Below are positions 41,891 to 50,950 of a DNA stretch of 64,000 nt, one piece after another. Below the pieces are notes generated by a model. That model was not told the DNA's origin, made no database searches, and saw only the letters and a list, made by a program, of their open reading frames with translations. The stretch covers positions 62,001 through 126,000 of the forward strand of contig NZ_RFFH01000015.1 in NCBI RefSeq assembly GCF_003696265.1, written 5' to 3'. The stretch's first letter is position 1. The number at the start of each line of letters is the position of its first letter. The position numbers were made by a program, and so were the translations under genes. The stretch is from Nocardia stercoris. GTDB taxonomy: Bacteria > Actinomycetota > Actinomycetes > Mycobacteriales > Mycobacteriaceae.

Positions 41891-42637
41891 CTAGCCGGTC
41901 GCCGAATCCGCGATCGACTTGGCTTCGCGGGCACCGTCTTCCAGTGCGCCACAGCAGAACACCACCCAGCCGCCGACCCCCGCCGCGGTTCCGGAACCGA
42001 AACCCGCGGCCGCGTCGGCGTACGCTTGCGCGCGCCGCAACCAGAACACTTCCGGCACCCCGAGGCTGTGCGGATCCAGTCCGCTGGCGACCGTGACCAG
42101 CCGTGAGGCCGCGCGCGCGACGATGCCGTCCGCGGAACCGAAGGGGCGCAGCGACAACAGCTCACCGTGCACGACCGCCGCCACCACCGGCGCGGGCGCT
42201 TTGGACCCGAGCACGGTCTGGGCCAGCAGGTCCAGGCGCTCGGCCACCCCCGGCACGGACCGCGGCCGGCCGAGTTCCTGTGGATCGGCGACCAGATCGG
42301 ACGCGGCCAGCAGATGCAGGCGGGCCAGCGCCTGCAGCGGTGCCCGCTGCCACACCCGGACCAGGTTCTGCAGCGCCTCGCCGTCGAGGGCCTGCCCGAC
42401 CCGCAGCGCGCCGGCCAGGATCGGGTCCTCGACCTGCCCGTCCGCCGGGATGTCGGTGCTTCCGCCCTCCAGCGCGGCCGACGAGCGCGCCGCCCGCACC
42501 GCGGCCTCCGCGGCCGTGGTCGGCCAGCCCCGCCGGTTGGCGCGGTGCCGGTGTACCTCGGCCAGCGCGTCGCGCGCTTTCACCGCGGCGTCGCCGACAC
42601 CCGGCAGCTCGACCAGTGGCTGCAACACATCACTCAC
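41891..42637 (-). CDS. Rv3662c-like protein with degenerate Fic motif
   Basis: 248-residue soluble helical protein. VVHGELLSLRPFGSADGIVARAASR aligns without gaps to the Fic core HxxLxxIHPFxDGNGRxxR. The catalytic His is replaced by Arg (RPF), the Asn by Asp and the first Arg by Ile; only the flanking residues survive. SSAALEGGST in the N-terminal part matches the usual S.xIEG segment of Fic proteins. AMPylation by the normal mechanism is therefore unlikely. GTG 42637 (VSDVLQPLVEL) chosen over GTG 42646. Confidence 0.8.
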   Translation of the reverse strand: MSDVLQPLVELPGVGDAAVKARDALAEVHRHRANRRGWPTTAAEAAVRAARSSAALEGGSTDIPADGQVEDPILAGALRVGQALDGEALQNLVRVWQRAPLQALARLHLLAASDLVADPQELGRPRSVPGVAERLDLLAQTVLGSKAPAPVVAAVVHGELLSLRPFGSADGIVARAASRLVTVASGLDPHSLGVPEVFWLRRAQAYADAAAGFGSGTAAGVGGWVVFCCGALEDGAREAKSIADSATG

Positions 42638-42662
42638 CGCCCACACGCTACCCGGGGGTAGT

Positions 42663-44360
42663 TCACCCCTGCGCGAACCGCCCGCGGCTGCCGGGGATGG
42701 CGTCCAGGAGGCGGCGCGTGTACTCCTCGCGCGGGTGGTCGAACACCTCCTGGGTGCTCGCCGCCTCCACGATCCGGCCCTGCCGCATCACCAGCACCCG
42801 GTCTGCGATCTGCCGCACCACGGCCAGGTCGTGGCTGATGAACAGGTAGGTCAGGCCGAGATCGGACTGCAGCTCACCCAGCAGGTCCAGGATCTGGGCT
42901 TGGACCAGCACGTCGAGCGCGGATACCGCCTCGTCACACACCACCAGGTCCGGTTGCAGGGCCAGGGCGCGGGCGATGGCGACGCGCTGCCGCTGGCCGC
43001 CGGACAGCTCGCTCGGGTAGCGCACTTCGACGCTGCGCGGCAGCGCCACCCGGTCGAGCAGTTCGCGCACCCGGGCGGCCCGTTCGGCGCGGGTGCCGAT
43101 GCCGTGCACCCGCAGCGGTTCCTCGATCGTGGTGAAGATCGAGTACATCGGGTTCAGCGACCCGTACGGGTTTTGGAAGATCGGCTGGACGCGGCGCCGG
43201 AGGGCCGACTCCGCCTTGCCTTTCAGTGTCGCGACGTCGGTTCCCTCGAAGCTGACGGTGCCCGCAGTGGCGGGTAGCAGGCCCAGAACCAGCTGGGCGA
43301 CAGTCGATTTCCCGGATCCGGACTCCCCTACCACGGCGGTGGTGGTGCCGCGGTCCAGCGTGAACGAGACGTCGTCCACGGCGATGAACTCGCTGTGCCG
43401 CCACGGCACCGAGCCGGGAATCCGGTAGTGCTTGACCAGGTTCCGGGCCACCAACAGTTCGGTGCGGTCGTCCTCGGCGTGCGCTTCGGCCGTGCGCATC
43501 GCCTGCGCGCGGATCCGGGCGCGGGTCCGGCCGGTCGACTCCCGCTGCGCGGCCAGCGACGGCGCGGCAGCCACCAGGCGACGGGTGTACTCGTGCACCG
43601 GATCGCGCAGGATCGTTTGTGCCGGACCGGATTCCACAACCGTGCCGCGGTACATGACCACCAGGTGTTCGGCCCGCTCGGCGGCCAGGCCCAGATCGTG
43701 GGTGATCAGCAGGACCGCGGTACCCAGTTCCGCTGCCAGCTCGGCGAGCCGGTCGAGAATCTGGCGCTGCACGGTGACGTCGAGCGCCGAGGTCGGTTCG
43801 TCGGCGATCAGCAGCTCGGGCCGGCAGGACAGACCCATCGCGATCAGCGCGCGCTGGCGCATACCGCCGGAGAACTGGTGCGGATACTGCCCGAGGCGGT
43901 CGGCGGCGTCGGCGATCCCGGCCTCGGCCAGCAGTTCGGCGGCCCGCACGCGGGCGGCCTTCCCTTGGGCGATGCCGTGCGCGGCCAGGGTCTCCTCGAG
44001 CTGGAATCCGATGGTCCACACCGGATTCAGGTTCGACATCGGATCCTGCGGGACCAATCCGATGCGCCGGCCCCGCACGGTCCGCAGCTCGGCGCGGCCG
44101 ATCCGGGTCAGGTCGGTGCCGCCGAACCGGATCTCCCCGGCGGTGATCCGGCCGGTGCCGGGCAGCAGGTCGATGATCGCGTGCGCGGTCGTCGACTTGC
44201 CGGAACCGGATTCGCCCACGATCGCGACGGTCTGCCCCGGGTACACGGTCAGGTTCACCCCGCGTACCGCCGGCACGTCCCGGCCGCCGGTACGGAAGGC
44301 GACGTGCAGATCTCGAATATCCAGCAGCGGGACTGCTTCGGCCACAGCGGGTTCCGTCAT
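42663..44360 (-). CDS. dppD: Dipeptide ABC transporter, fused double ATP-binding protein
   Basis: 565-residue protein with two ABC ATPase domains, equivalent to DppD plus DppF. Domain 1: Walker A GESGSGKSTT (about 49-58), signature FSGGMRQRALIA, Walker B LLIADEPTSALD. Domain 2: Walker A GESGSGKSTV (about 338-347), signature LSGGQRQRVAIA, Walker B LVVCDEAVSALD (Ala replacing the usual Pro). Each ends in the oligopeptide C-terminal segment (EYTRRLVAA; EYTRRLLDA). ATG 44360 overlaps the dppC stop (ATGA). Peptide import at the inner membrane; same place as Rv3663c. Confidence 0.94.
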   Translation of the reverse strand: MTEPAVAEAVPLLDIRDLHVAFRTGGRDVPAVRGVNLTVYPGQTVAIVGESGSGKSTTAHAIIDLLPGTGRITAGEIRFGGTDLTRIGRAELRTVRGRRIGLVPQDPMSNLNPVWTIGFQLEETLAAHGIAQGKAARVRAAELLAEAGIADAADRLGQYPHQFSGGMRQRALIAMGLSCRPELLIADEPTSALDVTVQRQILDRLAELAAELGTAVLLITHDLGLAAERAEHLVVMYRGTVVESGPAQTILRDPVHEYTRRLVAAAPSLAAQRESTGRTRARIRAQAMRTAEAHAEDDRTELLVARNLVKHYRIPGSVPWRHSEFIAVDDVSFTLDRGTTTAVVGESGSGKSTVAQLVLGLLPATAGTVSFEGTDVATLKGKAESALRRRVQPIFQNPYGSLNPMYSIFTTIEEPLRVHGIGTRAERAARVRELLDRVALPRSVEVRYPSELSGGQRQRVAIARALALQPDLVVCDEAVSALDVLVQAQILDLLGELQSDLGLTYLFISHDLAVVRQIADRVLVMRQGRIVEAASTQEVFDHPREEYTRRLLDAIPGSRGRFAQG

Positions 44361-45487
44361 CGGGTTCGGGCCTTCGGGTCCAGGGCGTCACGCAGGGCGT
44401 CGCCGAGCAGGATGAAGCTGAGCACCGTGATCGCCAGCGCGGTGGCCGGATAGAACAGGATCGGGTGCCCGGACCGCAACTGCTGCCGGCCGGTCGCGAT
44501 ATCGGATCCCCAGCCGATCACGCTGGGCGGCAACCCGACTCCGAGATACGACAGCGTGGCCTCGGTGACGATGTACACGCCGAGCCAGATGCTGGCGATC
44601 ACGATCAGCGGCCCGGCCGCGTTCGGCAGCACGTGCCGCACCAGGACGCCGCCCTTGGATACACCCAATGCCCGTGCCGCCGTCACATATTCGCTGTTGC
44701 GTGCCTCGATCACCGACGCCCGCGCGACCCGCGCCGCCTGCGGCCAGGTGAACGCCACCATGATGGCGACCACGGTCAGCACCGTGCGCTGGTGCAGCAG
44801 CTGCATCAGCACGATCGCCGCCAGCAGCAGCGGCAGCGCGAAGAAGACCTCACCCACCCGCGACACCACGGCGTCGAGCAGGCCGCCGAAGAACCCCGAC
44901 AGCGCGCCCAGCGTGCCACCGAGCAGCAGCAGGCCCAGCGCCGAACAGACCCCGGTGAGCACGGAGGCTCGCGCGCCGTACACGGTCCGGGCGTAGATGT
45001 CGCAGCCCTGCAGGTCGAAGCCGAAGATGTGACCGGGACCGGACGGGCCCATGCTGCGATCGAGCAGGCACAACCGCGGATCCTGATCGGTGAACAGGCC
45101 CGGGAACACCGCCACCGCGACCACGAACACGATCAGCACCGCGGACAGCAGGAACAGCGGATTGCGCCGCAACCGATGCCAAGCCGCTCGCCACAGGCTG
45201 ACCGGCGGCGCCTCTTCGACGACGTCCACCGCCAGCACTTCGACCGCGTCGGCGGGTGCGACCACATGCCCCTGCCCGGGCCGCGGCTCATGCTCCTGCC
45301 CGACAGAGGCTTCCGCTGCTGCGCCGCGCCGCTGCCCGCCGGTATCCGCATGCTCCCCATGCCGCGAACCCTCCGCGCCCGGCGGTCCGCTGTCCGCGTG
45401 CTCCCCGCGCCGCGCACCCTCCGCGCCCAGCGGTCCGGCGTCCTCCTGCCGCTCCGGGTCCTCCGGCCCGCTGCCCGCCTCAGGCAT
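44357..45487 (-). CDS. dppC: Dipeptide ABC transporter permease DppC
   Basis: 376-residue permease (Rv3664c position). An unusual ~90-residue hydrophilic N-terminal extension has an imperfect 16-residue repeat (GAEGARRGEHAD / GAEGSRHGEHAD). It precedes the first membrane helix (LFLLSAVLIVFVVAVAVFPGLF). Five further helices follow, with the EAA loop VIEARNSEYVTAARALGVSKGGVLVRHVLPN (quoted from its start, EARNSEYVTAARALG). ATG 45487 overlaps dppB by 8 bp. Confidence 0.93.
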   Translation of the reverse strand: MPEAGSGPEDPERQEDAGPLGAEGARRGEHADSGPPGAEGSRHGEHADTGGQRRGAAAEASVGQEHEPRPGQGHVVAPADAVEVLAVDVVEEAPPVSLWRAAWHRLRRNPLFLLSAVLIVFVVAVAVFPGLFTDQDPRLCLLDRSMGPSGPGHIFGFDLQGCDIYARTVYGARASVLTGVCSALGLLLLGGTLGALSGFFGGLLDAVVSRVGEVFFALPLLLAAIVLMQLLHQRTVLTVVAIMVAFTWPQAARVARASVIEARNSEYVTAARALGVSKGGVLVRHVLPNAAGPLIVIASIWLGVYIVTEATLSYLGVGLPPSVIGWGSDIATGRQQLRSGHPILFYPATALAITVLSFILLGDALRDALDPKARTR

Positions 45488-46406
45488 AGCGAATCCTGGG
45501 GTCCAGCAACGCATACCCGAGGTCGACGATCAGGTTCGCCACCAGGAACACTCCGATCAGTACCGTCACGAACGACACCACGGTCGGCGCCTCACCGCGG
45601 CTGACCGCCTGGAACAGCGTGCCGCCGACCCCGGGGATGTTGAAGATCCCCTCGGTGACGATGGCCCCGCCCATCAGCGCACCCAGGTCGGTCCCCAGGA
45701 AAGTGACCACGGGGATCAGCGAATTCCGCAGGATGTGCACGACCACGACCCGGCGGCGGGTCAGCCCTTTCGCGGTCGCGGTGCGCACGTAGTCCGCGGT
45801 CGCGTTCTCCGCCACCGAGTTCCGGGTCAGCCGCAGCACGTAGGCGAAGGACACCGAGGCCAGCACGCAGGCCGGAACGAAAAGTTCTGCGACGGAAGCT
45901 TTTCCGGTGACAGTCACCGGCACCAGCCCCCATTTCACGCCGAGCAGATATTGCGCGACGAACCCGATGACGAAGGTAGGGGTGGCGATCAGCACCAAGC
46001 TGGCCACCAGCATGGTCGAGTCGAACCATCTGCCCTTGCGCAGCCCCGCGACCAGCCCGAATCCGGTGCCGAACACCGCGTTCAGCGCGACCGCCATGAC
46101 CGCCAGCTTGAACGTGACCGGAAAGGCCTGCGCCATCTGCTCTTTCACCGGGCGCCCGGAGAACGAGGTGCCGAAGTCACCGGTCAGGATGCCCTTCAGA
46201 TAGAGCAGGTATTGCTCGAAGAACGGCTTGTCCAAATGGTATTGGGCTCGCAGCGCGTGCTCGACCGCCGGTGTCATCGGCTTGTCGCCGGCGAGCGCGC
46301 GGATCGGGTCGCCGGGGATGAGGAACACCATCGCGTAGATGAGCAGCGTCGCCCCGAGGAATACCGGGATCATCTGCAGCAGCCGCCGCAGGACGTACCA
46401 GGCCAA
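45480..46406 (-). CDS. dppB: Dipeptide ABC transporter permease DppB
   Basis: 308-residue permease with six membrane helices. Starts MAWYVLRRLLQMIPVFLGAT, typical of DppB. The EAA-type loop (TADYVRTATAKGLTRRRVV) contacts the ATPase, and the C-terminal helix is in TVLIGVFLVANLIVDLGYALLDPR. It begins 24 nt after the dppA stop. Confidence 0.94.
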   Translation of the reverse strand: MAWYVLRRLLQMIPVFLGATLLIYAMVFLIPGDPIRALAGDKPMTPAVEHALRAQYHLDKPFFEQYLLYLKGILTGDFGTSFSGRPVKEQMAQAFPVTFKLAVMAVALNAVFGTGFGLVAGLRKGRWFDSTMLVASLVLIATPTFVIGFVAQYLLGVKWGLVPVTVTGKASVAELFVPACVLASVSFAYVLRLTRNSVAENATADYVRTATAKGLTRRRVVVVHILRNSLIPVVTFLGTDLGALMGGAIVTEGIFNIPGVGGTLFQAVSRGEAPTVVSFVTVLIGVFLVANLIVDLGYALLDPRIRYA

Positions 46407-46430
46407 GGTCGGTACCTGTTCTCTCGCCGG

Positions 46431-48035
46431 TTATCCGGTGACGTTCTCGTAGTCGAACAGGCCGGACCAGCTGAGCTTCGCCGCCGTCACCTTGGTCGAG
46501 GTACCGGCCGCGGCCACGTAGTCGAACAGCGGGATATCCGCCATGTCCGCCAGCAGCAGCGCTTGCGCCTTGGCCGTCGCCCGATACGACTCCTCCGGTG
46601 TCGCGGCGGCCTGCGCGGCTCGCAACGCGGCGTCGAATTCGGGGTTCTTGTATTCCACGTCGTTGGTCTGCGAGGTGCTCAGGTACTGCGGGGTGAGGAA
46701 TTCGAGCATACTCGGATAGTCGCCCTGCCAGCCGTACCGGAACGCGGAATCGAAAGTGTGCGAGGTGATCTGGTCCCGGATCGTCTTGAAGGTCGGATAG
46801 GGTGCGCCCTCGGCGTCGATGCCCAGCGTGTTCTTGATGCTGTTGGCCACCGCGTCGATCCAGGCCTGATGGTCGCCGTCGGAGTTGTAGGCGATCTGAT
46901 ACTTCCCGGCCCACGGCGAGATCGCGTCCGCCTGTGCCCACAGTTGCCTCGCCCGGTCCGGGTTGTAGGCCAGCAGGTCGGTGCCGGGCAGGTTGCCGTC
47001 GAATCCGGGCAGGCTGGAGGCGGTGAAATCCTTTGCCGGGATCCGTGTTCCGTTGAAGATGGCCTGTGCGATCTGTTCCCGGTTCACGGCCAGCGAGATC
47101 GCCTTGCGGCGCAGCACCCCCTCGGGGCCGGTGAAATGCGGCGCATGCCCGATCTGGATGCCGATGTGCTGGTTCTGGGCCGTCGGCTTCTCGATCGCGT
47201 GGTCACCGAGGTCCTGCTTGAACGTCGCCAGCGCGCTGCGTGGCACGGTGTCGTCGAGATCGAGGTTTCCGGCCTGCAGATCCGAGTAGGCAGTGTCCAG
47301 GCTCTGGTAGAAGACGAATTTCAGGCCCTTGTTCCGCGCGGGCCGGCCACCGTGATACGCCGGATTCGGTTTCACCGACAGGGCGACGTTGTGCTGCCAG
47401 GCATCCGGACCGGCCATCATGTAGGGCCCGTTGCCGATCGGGTGTTCCCCGAAGCCCTGCGGATCCCGGTAGAACGCCGCGGGCAGCGGATAGAACGGCG
47501 CGAACCCGAGACTCAGCTGGAAGTCGATGTTCGGTTCGGTGAGTTCGACGGTGAATGTCTTGTCGTCCACCACTTTCAGGCCCGACATGGTCTGCGCGGT
47601 CGGCGGCGACGCCATGACCGCGTCGGCACCGGCGATATCGGCGAACGCCCAGTTCTGCACCTGCTTGTTGCTCGACAGCGCACCGTAGTTCCACGCATCG
47701 ACGAACGATTTCGCGGTCACCGGAGTGCCGTCGCTGAACGTCCAGCCGTCCTTCAGCGTGATGGTCCACGTCTTGCGGTCCGGCGAGGTGATGGAGTCGG
47801 CAACCTCGTTGTGCGGCTTACCGTCCGCGTCGTAGTACTCCAGGCCCGCGAAGAGCCGGTCGACGATGCGGCCGCCGCCGTTCTCGTTGGTGTCGGTGGG
47901 GATCAGCGGGTGCTGCGGCTCGGTTCCGTTGGCGGTCACCAGGTCCGAGCCACTCCCGCTCGACGAGCACCCCACGACCGTCCCCGCCAGCACCGCCAGC
48001 GCCACCGCCGGCACCAGCACTTTGCGCAGCCTCAC
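46431..48035 (-). CDS. dppA: Dipeptide ABC transporter substrate-binding lipoprotein
   Basis: 534-residue SBP_bac_5 family lipoprotein capturing peptides outside the membrane. The signal peptide VRLRKVLVPAVALAVLAGTV ends in lipobox VVGC with lipidation Cys about residue 24, followed by SSSGSGSD. Family blocks include the ADGKPHNEVADS segment, WTFSDGTPVTAKSFVDAWNY and NPDRARQLWAQA. GTG 48035 chosen because it starts the signal peptide directly. First gene of dppABCD, divergent from acs. Confidence 0.94.
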   Translation of the reverse strand: MRLRKVLVPAVALAVLAGTVVGCSSSGSGSDLVTANGTEPQHPLIPTDTNENGGGRIVDRLFAGLEYYDADGKPHNEVADSITSPDRKTWTITLKDGWTFSDGTPVTAKSFVDAWNYGALSSNKQVQNWAFADIAGADAVMASPPTAQTMSGLKVVDDKTFTVELTEPNIDFQLSLGFAPFYPLPAAFYRDPQGFGEHPIGNGPYMMAGPDAWQHNVALSVKPNPAYHGGRPARNKGLKFVFYQSLDTAYSDLQAGNLDLDDTVPRSALATFKQDLGDHAIEKPTAQNQHIGIQIGHAPHFTGPEGVLRRKAISLAVNREQIAQAIFNGTRIPAKDFTASSLPGFDGNLPGTDLLAYNPDRARQLWAQADAISPWAGKYQIAYNSDGDHQAWIDAVANSIKNTLGIDAEGAPYPTFKTIRDQITSHTFDSAFRYGWQGDYPSMLEFLTPQYLSTSQTNDVEYKNPEFDAALRAAQAAATPEESYRATAKAQALLLADMADIPLFDYVAAAGTSTKVTAAKLSWSGLFDYENVTG

Positions 48036-48257
48036 ATCGAACCCCGTATTCGTCGGTGGGAGCGGCCCCCCGGGACCGGATTTGCACCGGACGATAGTGA
48101 CTCGGCGAGCGGTTGTCCCGGCTAAGGCCATTCACGATTCCATCACGAAGGTTCCCGGTGAGTAGCCCTTGCGGCCCCCTCGGCCCGATCCGGTCCATTA
48201 GTGTCGATTCGAGCCCGTATCCCAGCCGCGGGCCCAGACGTGGAGATGAGCCTAGCT

Positions 48258-50216
48258 ATGACCGACACCACCGGAGAGCATCGCGACGTGTATCCACCGG
48301 CGGCGGACTTCGCTGCCGCGGCGAACGCCGACGCGTCCTACTACGATCGCGCGGCCGCCGACCGCGACGGATTCTGGGCCGAGCAGGCCCGCCGGCTGCA
48401 CTGGCACCAGCCGTTCTCCCAGGTCCTGGACTGGTCCGATGCACCGGTCGCACGCTGGTTCGGTGACGGCAAGCTGAACGTCGCCTACAACTGCGTGGAC
48501 CGGCACGTGCTCGACGGGCACGGTGACCAGGTCGCGATCCACTGGGAGGGCGAGCCGGGCGACTCCCGCGACATCACCTACTCCGACCTGCTGGCCGAGG
48601 TCTCGCAGGCCGCCAACTACTTCACCGAACTCGGACTGGAGACCGGCGATCGGGTCGCGATCTACATGCCGATGATTCCCGAGGCGATCGTGGCCATGCT
48701 GGCCTGCGCCCGGCTGGGTCTGACCCATTCGGTGGTGTTCGCCGGGTTCTCGCCGAATGCCTTGCGGCAGCGCGTCGACGACGCCGAGGCCCGCCTGGTG
48801 ATCACCACCGACGGCCAGTGGCGGCGCGGCAAGTCGTCGCCGCTGAAGGAGGCCGTCGACCAGGCGCTCGCGGCCGACGGCGATGTGCCGTCCAGCGCCG
48901 AGCACGTGCTGGTGGTGCGCCGGACCGGTGTCGAGGTGCCGTGGGTCGAGGGCCGCGACCTGTGGTGGCACGAGACGGTCGGGCAGGCGTCCACCGAGCA
49001 CGCGGCGCAGGCGTTCGACGCCGAGCACCCGCTGTTCATCCTCTACACCTCGGGCACCACCGGTAAGCCGAAGGGCATCCTGCACACCACCGGCGGTTAC
49101 CTGACCCAGGCCTCCTACACCCACGACGTCGTCTTCGACCACAAGGCGGGCAGCGACGTGTACTGGTGCACCGCCGACATCGGCTGGGTGACCGGGCACA
49201 GCTACATCGTGTACGGCCCGCTGTCCAACCGCGTGACGCAGGTGGTCTACGAGGGCACGCCGAACTCGCCCGACGAGCACCGGCACTTCCAGATCATCGA
49301 AAAGTACGGTGTCACAATCTATTACACCGCGCCGACGCTGGTCCGGACGTTCATGAAGTGGGGTCGCGAGATCCCCGACGCCCACGACCTGTCGAGCCTG
49401 CGGCTGCTCGGTTCGGTCGGCGAACCGATCAACCCGGAGGCCTGGCGCTGGTACCGCGAGGTGATCGGCGGCAACCGCACCCCGATCGTGGACACCTGGT
49501 GGCAGACCGAGACCGGCGCGATCATGATCTCCCCACTGCCCGGCGTGACCGCGACCAAGCCGGGCGCCGCCATGCGCCCGCTGCCCGGTATCTCGGCCGC
49601 GGTGGTCGACGAGGAGGGCAAGCCGGTCGAGCTCGGCGAGACCGAGGCCAACGGTTACCTGGTCCTCGATCAGCCGTGGCCGTCCATGCTGCGCGGCATC
49701 TGGGGTGACGGGGAACGCTACCGCGCGACCTACTGGAAGCAGTACGCCACGCAGGGCTGGTACTTCGCCGGTGACGGCGCCAAGCTGGACGCCGACGGAG
49801 ACCTGTGGGTGCTCGGCCGCGTCGACGACGTGATGAACGTGTCCGGGCACCGCATCTCGACCGCCGAGGTGGAATCCGCGCTGGTCGGCCACGCTGGGGT
49901 CGCCGAGGCCGCGGTGGTCGGCGCCAGCGACGACACCACGGGCCAGGGCATCGTGGCGTTCGTGATCCTGACCGCCGAGGCCACCGACACCGGTGACGCG
50001 CTGATCAAGGAGCTGAACGCGGAGGTGTCGCGCGAGATCAGCCCGATCGCCCGGCCGCGCGAGATCCACATCGTGCCCGAGCTGCCGAAGACCCGGTCCG
50101 GCAAGATCATGCGCCGCCTGCTGCGCGACGTGGCCGAGGGCCGGGAACTCGGCGACACGTCGACGCTGGTGGACCCGAACGTCTTCGAAGCGATTCGCGC
50201 CGGCAAGCAGCGCTGA
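48258..50216 (+). CDS. acs: Acetyl-CoA synthetase (AMP-forming)
   Basis: 652-residue enzyme making acetyl-CoA from acetate, ATP and CoA. The P-loop-like YTSGTTGKPKGILHTTGGY is about 261-279. Acetate-pocket and adenylate blocks include GWVTGHSYIVYGPL, DTWWQTETGAI and the hinge GRVDDVMNVSGHRIST. The catalytic, acetylation-regulated Lys is in PKTRSGKIMRRLLRD near residue 615. ATG 48258 (MTDTTGEHR) chosen; ATG 48246 is 4 codons upstream with GGAG close by. A weak hairpin follows at 50237-50260. Rv3667 position. Confidence 0.97.
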   Translation: MTDTTGEHRDVYPPAADFAAAANADASYYDRAAADRDGFWAEQARRLHWHQPFSQVLDWSDAPVARWFGDGKLNVAYNCVDRHVLDGHGDQVAIHWEGEPGDSRDITYSDLLAEVSQAANYFTELGLETGDRVAIYMPMIPEAIVAMLACARLGLTHSVVFAGFSPNALRQRVDDAEARLVITTDGQWRRGKSSPLKEAVDQALAADGDVPSSAEHVLVVRRTGVEVPWVEGRDLWWHETVGQASTEHAAQAFDAEHPLFILYTSGTTGKPKGILHTTGGYLTQASYTHDVVFDHKAGSDVYWCTADIGWVTGHSYIVYGPLSNRVTQVVYEGTPNSPDEHRHFQIIEKYGVTIYYTAPTLVRTFMKWGREIPDAHDLSSLRLLGSVGEPINPEAWRWYREVIGGNRTPIVDTWWQTETGAIMISPLPGVTATKPGAAMRPLPGISAAVVDEEGKPVELGETEANGYLVLDQPWPSMLRGIWGDGERYRATYWKQYATQGWYFAGDGAKLDADGDLWVLGRVDDVMNVSGHRISTAEVESALVGHAGVAEAAVVGASDDTTGQGIVAFVILTAEATDTGDALIKELNAEVSREISPIARPREIHIVPELPKTRSGKIMRRLLRDVAEGRELGDTSTLVDPNVFEAIRAGKQR

Positions 50217-50236
50217 CCGGACCGCACCCGAAAACC

Positions 50237-50260
50237 GCGGTAACCAGCGCTGATTACCGC
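50237..50260 (+). terminator. Possible acs terminator
   Basis: 7-bp stem GCGGTAA (50237-50243) / TTACCGC (50254-50260) with a 10-nt loop, 20 nt after the acs stop. Weak; no T-run. Confidence 0.4.
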
Positions 50261-50411
50261 AGCCGACGACCCGCGCCCGGTTCGTAGCCACCTGTCCGGT
50301 GTGCACGAGCCGGGCGCCCACCGGTCGTGATCGGCATTGCAAACACGCCCGTCTCGGACGGGCAGGTAACCTCGCTGTGGCACACACGCGTTCAGGAGAA
50401 GGGTCGAGCAA

Positions 50412-50894
50412 TTGAGCCTCACGCAGGGCGGTAACGGGCAGGACCGAGGCCGGGACCGGTCAGTCGCCTCGATTCCGCTGTCCGCCGTCGACACGACTGC
50501 GGGCGCCAGCTTCGGCGACCTGGTCCGCGACGCGACCGAACAGATGTCGACGCTCGTCCGGGCCGAAGTAGCTCTGGCCAAGGCCGAGCTGACCACCGAG
50601 GTCCGAAAGGGCCTGCAGGGCAGCGTGTATTTCATTCTCGCGCTGACGGTCCTGCTGTATTCGTCGTTCTTCTTTTTCTTCTTCCTCGCCGAACTGCTCG
50701 ACACGGTGCTGATCCGCTGGGTGGCGTTCCTGGTGGTGTTCCTGCTCATGCTGGGCACCACGGTCGGACTGGCCCTGCTCGGCTACATGAAGGTGCGGCG
50801 CCTGCGGGCCCCGGAGAAGACGATCGACTCGCTCAAGGAGACCGGGTCGGCGCTGCAGCACAGCTTCACCGGTGACCACTCCGCGAAGCCGTAA
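50412..50894 (+). CDS. Phage-holin-family (superfamily III) membrane protein
   Basis: 160-residue protein of the actinobacterial Phage_holin_3_6 family (Rv3669 position). An amphipathic N-terminal region, DLVRDATEQMSTLVRAEVALAKAEL, precedes two membrane helices (about 75-95, with a run of seven Phe, and about 103-128). A basic C-terminus follows. Chromosomal members are not lytic holins and their role is unknown. Start TTG 50412 is supported by GGAGAAGGG directly upstream. Confidence 0.88.
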   Translation: MSLTQGGNGQDRGRDRSVASIPLSAVDTTAGASFGDLVRDATEQMSTLVRAEVALAKAELTTEVRKGLQGSVYFILALTVLLYSSFFFFFFLAELLDTVLIRWVAFLVVFLLMLGTTVGLALLGYMKVRRLRAPEKTIDSLKETGSALQHSFTGDHSAKP

Positions 50895-50950
50895 CGACAA
50901 GCCGGTCGCCGCGCGCGGCTGAACCGGGCGATCCGGTTACGCTGTCCGGC

